The notes under the pieces: model-generated
Told to the model about the DNA's origin: nothing
The model's database searches: none
Seen by the model: the letters and a program-made list of their open reading frames with translations, nothing else
In this document: positions 5,773-11,081 of the stretch, piece after piece
How positions within the stretch are numbered: the stretch's first letter is position 1
How the letters are laid out: each line of letters starts with the position of its first letter
From: an uncultured Thermoleophilia bacterium
GTDB taxonomy: Bacteria; Actinomycetota; Thermoleophilia; UBA2241
Length of the DNA: 11,863 nt
Assembly: GCA_903921965.1 (NCBI GenBank)
Contig: CAIXSE010000139.1
Coordinates: 1 to 11,863 of the forward strand
Reading direction: 5' to 3'
Made by a program: the position numbers and the translations under genes

Positions 5773-6936
5773 ATGTCAGCCGAGCGGGCGCCACGCTCGC
5801 TCTTCGTGACGAACGACTTTCCCCCGCGTATCGGCGGCGCCCAGTCCTACTACTGGGGCGTCATCCAGACGCTCGACCCCGCCGACGTCACCATCCTCGC
5901 GCCGGCCCACGTCGATGCCGCCGCGTTCGACGCCACGCACCCGTACACGGTCGTGCGCGCGTCCACCAGCGTCCTGTGGCCGACGCCGGCGCTGCGGCGG
6001 CAGACGGCCGAGCTGGCCCGGAGCGTGGGCGCCGAGCTCGTGCAGCTCGGCCACCCGCTGCCGGCCGGTCTGCTCGGGCCGCAGCTCAAGAAGGAGCTCG
6101 GGCTGCCGTACGTGGTGTTCCTCGGCGGCGCCGAGGTCACGCTGCCCGGCGCCATCCCCGGTGTGAACAACGTGCTGCGGCACGTGCTCGGCAACGCCGC
6201 GATGCTGCTGACGGTCAGCGAGTACACGGCGCGCGCGGCCTCGGCCCAGGTGGGCGGCCGCGTGCCAGCCGAGGTGCTGCGGCCGCCGCTCAAGGTGGAC
6301 GAGTACACGCCGGCGGCGAGCGGCGAGCAGGCGCTCGCCATCCGCCGGCGCCTGGGCGTGCACGACGGCGAGCTCGTGGTGTGCCTGGGCCGCCTCGTGC
6401 CGCGCAAGGGCCAGGACAAGCTCATCGACGCGCTCGCGATGCTGCGGCGCGAGTTCCCGAAGCTGCACCTCGCGGTCATCGGCGAGGGACGCATGGCGAC
6501 GCGCCTGTACGACCGTGCCCAGAAGCGCGGCGTGGGCGACCGCGTGCACCTCACGGGCGCGCTCGTGGACTCGGCGGTCGAAGACTGGCTGCGCGCCGCC
6601 GACCTCTTCGCCTCGCCCTGCCGCACCCGCTGGGGCGGCTTCGAGGTGGAGGGCTTCGGCATCGTGTTCGCCGAGGCGGCCCTCACCGGCCTGCCGGTGA
6701 TCGCCGGCCGTTCGGGCGGCGCTCCCGAGGCCGTCGTCGAGGGCCAGACCGGCCTCGTCGTCGACGGCACCTCGGCCGAGCAGGTCGCGGCCGCGCTCGC
6801 CTCGATCCTGCGGCTGCCGCCGGAGCAGCGGCGGGGCATCGGCGCGAGCGGCCGCGAGCTGGCGCTCTCGCGCCACACGCCCGCCGTGGTCGGCGAGCGC
6901 TATCGGACGCTCCTCAGGCGGGCCGCCGGTCTATGA
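5773..6936 (+). CDS. pimB: PimB'-like GT4 glycosyltransferase (phosphatidylinositol-monomannoside mannosyltransferase family)
   Basis: The product is 387 aa; PimB' proteins are about 380. The GT-B N-terminal domain opens with V-T-N-D-F-P-P-R-I-G-G-A-Q-S-Y (residues 12-26), the signature of the PimB'/MgtA-type group. The C-terminal nucleotide-sugar domain has G206-R-L-V-P-R-K-G-Q-D and then R-T-R-W-G-G-F-E-V-E293-G-F-G-I-V-F-A-E301, with V-I-A-G-R-S-G-G-A-P-E-A. This is very close to the GDP-mannose-binding region of corynebacterial PimB', which adds the second mannose to phosphatidylinositol monomannoside on the cytoplasmic face. The usual active-site His of the HG-x-E element appears to be Gly118 (F-L-G-G-A-E). 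The ATG at 5773 has GGGAG only 1 nt away. An in-frame CTG at 5761 lies 5 nt after GGAGG and could be the real start, adding 4 residues. The stop overlaps the next ATG by 4 nt. The family is firm; acceptor and donor are inferred. Confidence 0.8.
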   Translation: MSAERAPRSLFVTNDFPPRIGGAQSYYWGVIQTLDPADVTILAPAHVDAAAFDATHPYTVVRASTSVLWPTPALRRQTAELARSVGAELVQLGHPLPAGLLGPQLKKELGLPYVVFLGGAEVTLPGAIPGVNNVLRHVLGNAAMLLTVSEYTARAASAQVGGRVPAEVLRPPLKVDEYTPAASGEQALAIRRRLGVHDGELVVCLGRLVPRKGQDKLIDALAMLRREFPKLHLAVIGEGRMATRLYDRAQKRGVGDRVHLTGALVDSAVEDWLRAADLFASPCRTRWGGFEVEGFGIVFAEAALTGLPVIAGRSGGAPEAVVEGQTGLVVDGTSAEQVAAALASILRLPPEQRRGIGASGRELALSRHTPAVVGERYRTLLRRAAGL

Positions 6937-8129
6937 GCGAGCGCGCCGACGCGGCCGCCGCCGGCGAGCCCCGCCGCGTGTCACGCGACGCTTCACGCGG
7001 CGCGGCCACGGCGTTCGGCGCAGCGGAGGGGCACCACCTCGACGCCATCGAGGTCGCCGAGACGATCCCGCTCGACACCATGCCGGCGATCCCGGGGCTC
7101 GCCCCGGAGGGGCCGGCCGAGTCGCCCGGCCGCCTCCTGGTACCGAGCATGTGGCGCATGCTGCTCGGCATGGTGGGCGGCCTCGCCGTCGGCGTCGTCG
7201 TCATCCTCGTCGCCAACCCGCACATCGCCCGCGACGTGCAGAACGCGCAGCGGGCCTCGGTGCAGCCCGTCTACCTTCTGGCGGCGCTCGCCTGCGTCGG
7301 CGTCGTACTGCTCACCGACGCCTGGTCGCTGCTCGTGCTGGCGCGCGTGTTCCAGCCGCGTATCGCGCGCCGTCCCGTCGTCCAGACCGCGCTCGAGTCC
7401 CACCTCATCGGGGGCGCCACCTCGTTCGGCGGCTTCGAGATCCCCTATCAGATCGTCATGCTGCGGCGTGGCGACCTCACCGGCCCGCAGGCCATGTCGG
7501 TGGTCATCTTCAAAGGCCTCGTGCACACCCTGATCCTCGCCGTCGTCGCGCTGCTCTCGCTGCTCCCGTGGGTCGATTCGCCCATCTCGCCGTTGCAGCG
7601 CTGGCTGCTGCTGGGGGTGACCGGCGCGTTCCTGCTGGTCTGGGTCGTGGTGTGGGTGTGGCTGCGCCGCCCCTACGGGCGCGCGTTCGTGCCGAAGAAG
7701 CTGCACGGCAAGCTCGACGAGCTCGTCGAGGCGGCGCGGGCCTTCGGCTCCGCCCGACGGCGGACGATCGCCGAGCTCGTCCTGCTGCAGCTCGTCTACT
7801 GGGCCGCCATGTTCGCCATCCTCATCTTCGTGCTGCACGCCCTCGGCTGGCGCGGGAGCGTGGTGCCGGTCATCACCGGGCAGGCCGTGATGCAGGTCCT
7901 CATGCCGATCTCGCCGCTGCCCGGTGGCGCCGGCGTCGCCGAGCTCAGCTACCTCGCCCTGATCGGCCCGTCCACCCCGGACAGCATCCACGTCTCCAGC
8001 CTCGTGTTGTGGCGCGCGTTCACCTGGGTCATCCCGGTGGCGGCCGGGGCGGTGTCGTTGGGCCTGAGAGGAGCCCGGCGGCGCGTGACGCCGGCCGTCC
8101 AGACAGAAGGAGCACGCCGTGTCACGTGA
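6933..8129 (+). CDS. UPF0104 / lysylphosphatidylglycerol-synthase-TM-like membrane protein (putative lipid flippase)
   Basis: The product is 398 aa, starting at an ATGA overlap with the PimB'-like stop. Residues 1-70 are hydrophilic and low in complexity (Ala/Gly/Arg/Glu-rich), an unusually long cytoplasmic tail. Hydrophobic helices follow at about 74-95, 112-138, 188-212, 223-244, 280-303, 311-327 and 358-378. Two family hallmarks are visible: G-G-A-T-S-F-G-G-F-E-I-P-Y-Q before the third helix, and P-L-P-G-G-A-G-V-A-E (residues 328-337). Both are characteristic of the YbhN/UPF0104/AglD-like (LPG_synthase_TM) superfamily. Such proteins lie beside glycosyltransferases and are proposed to move or handle lipid-linked sugars; the MprF relatives flip lysyl-phosphatidylglycerol. 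Its place between two PIM-type glycosyltransferases suggests it transports the glycolipid made by this operon, which is inference. Confidence 0.8.
   Translation: MSERADAAAAGEPRRVSRDASRGAATAFGAAEGHHLDAIEVAETIPLDTMPAIPGLAPEGPAESPGRLLVPSMWRMLLGMVGGLAVGVVVILVANPHIARDVQNAQRASVQPVYLLAALACVGVVLLTDAWSLLVLARVFQPRIARRPVVQTALESHLIGGATSFGGFEIPYQIVMLRRGDLTGPQAMSVVIFKGLVHTLILAVVALLSLLPWVDSPISPLQRWLLLGVTGAFLLVWVVVWVWLRRPYGRAFVPKKLHGKLDELVEAARAFGSARRRTIAELVLLQLVYWAAMFAILIFVLHALGWRGSVVPVITGQAVMQVLMPISPLPGGAGVAELSYLALIGPSTPDSIHVSSLVLWRAFTWVIPVAAGAVSLGLRGARRRVTPAVQTEGARRVT
8107..8112 (+). promoter_or_regulatory. Shine-Dalgarno deciding the GTG start of the PlsY-like gene
   Basis: AAGGAG lies 6 nt before GTG 8119, inside the last codons of the upstream membrane-protein gene. 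It fixes the GTG as the start and shows the 11-nt overlap of the two genes is real. Confidence 0.7.
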
Positions 8130-8745
8130 ACGCAAGCGCTGGGGCGCCGCCCGCACGGCCGCGTGGATGGCCGCCGGCTTCGCCGCCGGCTGCATCCCGA
8201 CAGGCCGCCTGCTCACGCGGGCGCTCACCGGCGAATCGCTGGACGACCTCGGCGACGGCAAGCCGGGGTCGTCGAACGTCGCCCGCAGCGTGGGCGCCAG
8301 GGCCGGAGCGGCCGTCCTCGCACTTGACGCCGCCAAGGCGTTCGCGCCGGCGCAGGCGGCGAAGCTGACCGGCGCCGGTCCCGGCGCTGTGGCCGCCATC
8401 GGCCTGAGCGCCATGGTCGGCCACATCGCCGTGGTCAAGGGACGCGGCGCCGCCTGCGCGCTCGGCGCCGCGTTCGCCATGGACGCACCCATGATGGCGC
8501 TCGACTGCGTCCCGCTCGTCGGCGGCAGCCTGCTGCACCACCACGCCGAGGCCGTCTCCGTCACGGCGTTCTCTCTGCCGCTCACCAGCCTCGCGCTGCA
8601 CCCGCGGCGGCCGTCGCGCGCGCTCGGACCGCTGGTGCTCATCCTCATCCTGTTCGGTGCTCGCCTCAGGGGCACGCCCGGCGTCCCGTTCCCGGCCACG
8701 GCCACGGGGTGGTGGAAGCGCTTCTGGCTCGATCGCGACGAGTGA
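8119..8745 (+). CDS. Divergent PlsY-like glycerol-3-phosphate acyltransferase homologue
   Basis: The product is 208 aa, the usual PlsY length, and starts at GTG 8119. PlsY transfers acyl from acyl-phosphate to glycerol-3-phosphate in the membrane. Motif 1 is recognisable as I-P-T-G then G45-D-G-K-P-G-S-S-N53-V-A-R56-S-V-G followed by L-A-L-D-A-A-K, compared with GSGNxGATNxxR in true PlsY. Motif 2 survives only in part as G101-H102-I-A-V-V-K107-G-R-G-A-A, where the normal FKGGKGVA is altered and one residue short. Motif 3, near the C-terminus of PlsY, is not visible; the region instead reads LHPRRPSRALG followed by a hydrophobic helix. Several hydrophobic helices are present (about 11-25, 61-75, 90-106, 112-135, 145-160 and 170-182). 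It is probably a paralogue with a specialised or lost activity, perhaps acylating the operon's glycolipid. An ordinary plsY for bulk phospholipid would be expected elsewhere in the genome. Confidence 0.72.
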   Translation: MSRERKRWGAARTAAWMAAGFAAGCIPTGRLLTRALTGESLDDLGDGKPGSSNVARSVGARAGAAVLALDAAKAFAPAQAAKLTGAGPGAVAAIGLSAMVGHIAVVKGRGAACALGAAFAMDAPMMALDCVPLVGGSLLHHHAEAVSVTAFSLPLTSLALHPRRPSRALGPLVLILILFGARLRGTPGVPFPATATGWWKRFWLDRDE

Positions 8746-8761
8746 GCCGGGGGGACGGCGC

Positions 8762-10012
8762 GTGCGCATAGGCCTCGTCTCGCCGTACTCCTGGACCGTC
8801 CCGGGGGGCGTCAACCAGCACATCGAGCACCTCGCCGAGGAGCTCGAGGCGCGCGGTCACGAGTGCTGGATCATCGCCCCGGTCGGGGCGCTGACGCCGC
8901 GGCGGCGCTCCGTCGACAGTCGCCGCCAGCGTGCCGCGGAGCGCTTCATCCCCATGGGCTCCACCGTCCCCATCCCCGCGAACGGCTCGCGCGCCTACCT
9001 CAACCTCAACCCGCGCGTCGCCCTGCGCATGGACCGCACGGTGCGCGACAAGCGGTTCGACGTGCTGCACGTGCACGAGCCCTGCACCCCGTCGGTGTCG
9101 ATGGCCGCGGTCGTCCTCTCGACCTGCCCCGTCGTCGGCACGTTCCACGCGGCCCTGGACTCGTCGCCCTGGTACACGTTGATGGAGCCGGTCGCGGCGC
9201 GGCTCGTCAAGTGCATCGACGTGCGCATCGCCGTCTCCCCCGCCGCCAGAGCCTACCCCGCGCGGCTGTTCCCCGGCGAGTTCCGCATCATCCCCAACGG
9301 CGTCCCGGTGGAGAAGTACGCCCCGGCCGTCGGCGCCGCCAAGGTGCCCGGGCGTGTGCTGTTCATCGGACGCGCCGAGCGGCGCAAGGGGCTCGCCGTC
9401 CTGGTCGAGGCCTTCGCCCGGCTGCGCCGGCTGCGGCCCGAGGCCACGCTCGTCGTCGCCGGGGCGAACCGCCGGCAGGTGATCGACGCCGTGCGCGCCG
9501 CCCAGGGTGCCCGGGTCGGCGCGGCGCAGGGCGTGGACCTCACCGGCGTAGAGCCTCTCGGCTGGGTGGACGACGCCGAGAAGGTGCGGCAGCTGGGCGA
9601 GGCCGAGGTGGTCTGTGCGCCGTCGCTGACGGCCGAGAGCTTCGGGATCATCCTCGCCGAGGCCATGGCCGCAGGTGTGCCGGTCGTGGCGTCCGACCTG
9701 CCGGGATACCGCGCGGTGCTGCAGGACGGCGCCTGCGGGCGGCTGGTCGCCCCCGACGAGCCGGAGCTGCTCGCCGGCGCCCTGCACGATGTGCTCGGCG
9801 ACGCCCTGCTCCGCCTCCGCCTCGCGGCGGCGGGCCTCGAGGCGGCCCAGAGGCTCTCGTGGACCAGCGTGACCGACGAGATCCTGGAGGCCTACACGGA
9901 CGCCGTGAAGGTCGGCGACAGGCCCGGCGTGCACGGCCTGCCCGACAGGCCGTGGTTCGGCCGGGCCGTGGTCGAGTACCTCGCGACGAACGGGCGCGCA
10001 GGACGCGAGTGA
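8762..10012 (+). CDS. pimA: PimA-like GT4 glycosyltransferase (phosphatidylinositol mannosyltransferase)
   Basis: The product is 416 aa from GTG 8762, with GGGGGGA 6 nt upstream and 16 nt after the PlsY-like stop. The N-terminus M-R-I-G-L-V-S-P-Y-S-W-T-V-P-G-G-V matches PimA almost throughout. V-P-I-P-A-N-G-S and F-D-V-L-H-V-H-E-P follow, and the active-site His is kept in G-T-F-H129-A. The C-terminal domain has F-I-G-R204-A-E-R-R-K209-G and the E-x7-E motif E292-S-F-G-I-I-L-A-E300-A-M-A-A-G. PimA transfers mannose from GDP-mannose to the inositol 2-position of phosphatidylinositol on the inner membrane face, the first step of PIM synthesis. Mycobacterial PimA is about 380 aa; this one has a longer insertion near residues 45-60 and a C-terminal extension of about 35 residues (V-K-V-G-D-R-P-G onward). 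No pgsA-like PI synthase is visible in the window. If the organism lacks PI, the acceptor would be another phospholipid. Confidence 0.82.
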   Translation: MRIGLVSPYSWTVPGGVNQHIEHLAEELEARGHECWIIAPVGALTPRRRSVDSRRQRAAERFIPMGSTVPIPANGSRAYLNLNPRVALRMDRTVRDKRFDVLHVHEPCTPSVSMAAVVLSTCPVVGTFHAALDSSPWYTLMEPVAARLVKCIDVRIAVSPAARAYPARLFPGEFRIIPNGVPVEKYAPAVGAAKVPGRVLFIGRAERRKGLAVLVEAFARLRRLRPEATLVVAGANRRQVIDAVRAAQGARVGAAQGVDLTGVEPLGWVDDAEKVRQLGEAEVVCAPSLTAESFGIILAEAMAAGVPVVASDLPGYRAVLQDGACGRLVAPDEPELLAGALHDVLGDALLRLRLAAAGLEAAQRLSWTSVTDEILEAYTDAVKVGDRPGVHGLPDRPWFGRAVVEYLATNGRAGRE

Positions 10013-10091
10013 GAGGAGTCGCGGCGCCGCTGCGCCGGGCGCGACGGCGGCGGGTCTGCGGGCGCCGCCTCCCGCGCGAAAGACGCCGCCC

Positions 10092-10122
10092 GCCGGGGCT
10101 GCGCTCGCCCGGCACCTGTTTT
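10092..10122 (+). terminator. Probable terminator of the glycolipid operon
   Basis: The stem GCCGGG (10092-10097) pairs with CCCGGC (10108-10113) around a 10-nt loop and is followed by ACCTGTTTT, a short T-run ending at 10122. It lies about 80 nt after the pimA stop. The T-run overlaps the -35 element of the following tRNA promoter. Confidence 0.45.
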
Positions 10123-10149
10123 GCCGCGCTGTTCCGCGTGTGCTAGACT
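10121..10149 (+). promoter_or_regulatory. tRNA-Asp promoter (-35 TTGCCG, 17-bp spacer, -10 TAGACT)
   Basis: TTGCCG at 10121-10126 and TAGACT at 10144-10149 are separated by exactly 17 bp, the ideal sigma70-type spacing. The -10 is 54 nt before the mature tRNA end, so a 5' leader of roughly 45-50 nt would be removed by processing. Confidence 0.72.
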
Positions 10150-10203
10150 GCGCTTCCGCTGCACGCGGACCGGCTCTCGCGCCGGCCGTCAGCGACCTGT
10201 CGC

Positions 10204-10280
<77 letters not shown>

Positions 10281-10364
10281 CACCCTCTTCTTCTGCACCC
10301 ACCCCGTGCGTCGTGTGCCGTCGTGCGCAACGGCGACCGGGCGACGCGAGACGGCCCTGCACGA

Positions 10365-10403
10365 CGAAGGCGGGGCGAGCTCTGTGAGCTCGCCCCGCCT
10401 TCG
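10365..10403. terminator. Bidirectional terminator hairpin with perfect 18-bp stem
   Basis: CGAAGGCGGGGCGAGCTC (10365-10382) is the exact reverse complement of 10386-10403, with a 3-nt loop TGT. It lies between the tRNA-Asp gene and the convergent small exported-protein gene (stop at 10468), the classic place for a shared terminator. Tails on either side are only weakly T-rich (CTTC on plus, TCGT on minus). Confidence 0.78.
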
Positions 10404-10426
10404 CTTCAGGAGGTCTTCTCCGGCGT

Positions 10427-10446
10427 CCGGACCCTTTGCGGTCCGG
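10427..10446 (-). terminator. Second hairpin 3' of the small exported-protein gene
   Basis: A 7-bp stem, CCGGACC (10427-10433) with GGTCCGG (10440-10446), has a 6-nt loop and lies 21 nt after the minus-strand stop, upstream of the larger terminator on that strand. It could be an extra terminator or a 3'-end stabiliser. Confidence 0.35.
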
Positions 10447-10467
10447 GAGCCGTGGCAGCGCCGTTCG

Positions 10468-10905
10468 TCAGAGGTTCACGCAGGTGCCCTGGCCGCCACC
10501 CTGGCCGTAGCCCTGGCCGCCGCCCATCATGCCGCCGCCCTGGCCGCACCCGCCGTTCCCGGCGCCGGTGCCGGCCGTCGCGTCGATGCCGTACTTGTCG
10601 AACACGGCCTGGACCTTGGCGCGGTAGTCGGTGCGCAGCTTCTGGAGCTCGGCCTGGGCGGCAGCGCTCGTGCGGCTGGTGCCCCACTTGTCGAACCACG
10701 CCTTGCGGGCCGCGAAGAAGTCGGCACGCAGGGCCTGGATCTCGGCGAGGGCCTGCGGGTCGGTGACGCCGCAGTTGGCGCCGGCGGCGATGCCGGGGGT
10801 GGTGCTGGGGCCCGGCGCCTTGGTGGCGGCAACGGCCACACCTGCGAGGGCGAGGACGGCGACGGCCACGGCGACCGCGATCCACATGATCTTCCACTGC
10901 TTCAT
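10468..10905 (-). CDS. Small exported protein with duplicated helical unit and Gly/Gln-rich tail
   Basis: The product is 145 aa from ATG 10905 (minus), with AGGAG at 10920-10916 giving a 10-nt spacer; the frame is open further upstream but only through the intergenic operator. Residues 1-27 are a signal peptide or membrane anchor: M-K-Q-W-K then a long Val/Ala/Leu/Ile run ending A-V-A-A. After a Pro/Thr-rich linker and Cys45, two 20-residue helical units are visible, at 56-75 and 87-106. They share Q-x-L-R-x-D, an Ala and A-x-F-D-K-x-G at the same positions (10 of 20 identical by my alignment). The C-terminus (111-145) is dominated by Gly and Gln with Cys120, Cys142 and a Met-Met pair. I do not recognise the family. 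The amphipathic helices loosely recall Spy/CpxP-like envelope proteins, and the Cys/Met/Gln-rich tail could bind metal, but both are guesses. An array of regulatory repeats lies upstream. Confidence 0.8.
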   Translation of the reverse strand: MKQWKIMWIAVAVAVAVLALAGVAVAATKAPGPSTTPGIAAGANCGVTDPQALAEIQALRADFFAARKAWFDKWGTSRTSAAAQAELQKLRTDYRAKVQAVFDKYGIDATAGTGAGNGGCGQGGGMMGGGQGYGQGGGQGTCVNL

Positions 10906-10992
10906 CTGACTCACTCTCCTCTTTCCGTGAGCGCCGGCCGGGTGCCGGGCAGCTCGCTCTGTCGTAGTGACAGTGATCACGGTACCCGGAGG

Positions 10993-11058
10993 GTTTGAGA
11001 GACCTGTGAAGCGGTTTCGAGGGAGTTGTGAAGCGGTTCTGTGGAGATTGTGAAGGAC
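10993..11058 (-). promoter_or_regulatory. 11-bp phased direct-repeat operator (three CTTCACA elements, 22-bp period)
   Basis: On the minus strand CTTCACA occurs three times, at 11055-11049, 11033-11027 and 11011-11005, spaced exactly 22 bp. The second and third copies are both preceded by ACCG. The alternate 11-mers between them (CCACAGAACCG, CCTCGAAACCG) are also related to each other. The array starts 27 nt after the hisC stop and ends about 100 bp before the ATG of the small exported protein. Eleven-bp direct-repeat units with a TTCAC core are how OmpR/PhoB-family regulators bind; Streptomyces PhoP uses GTTCACC units. The regulator itself is not in this window. Confidence 0.6.
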
Positions 11059-11081
11059 TGCCGCGGCGCGCCGGGCACCGT

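Noticed and set aside
5712..6932. Plus-strand frame that would extend the flippase-like protein N-terminally to 805 residues
   Set aside because: It is an Arg/Ala-rich shadow of the PimB'-like gene. The ATGA overlap at 6933 is the natural start.
6993..8705. Minus-strand open frame of 570 codons opposite the flippase and PlsY-like genes
   Set aside because: It has no recognisable motifs, its composition is typical of the complement of GC-rich coding DNA, and the plus strand carries clear families.
10973..10986. Palindromes GTGATCAC and GGTACC between the repeat array and the small exported-protein gene
   Set aside because: They are short and common as words. No -10/-35 pair could be fitted around them, so they are not listed as a promoter or operator.
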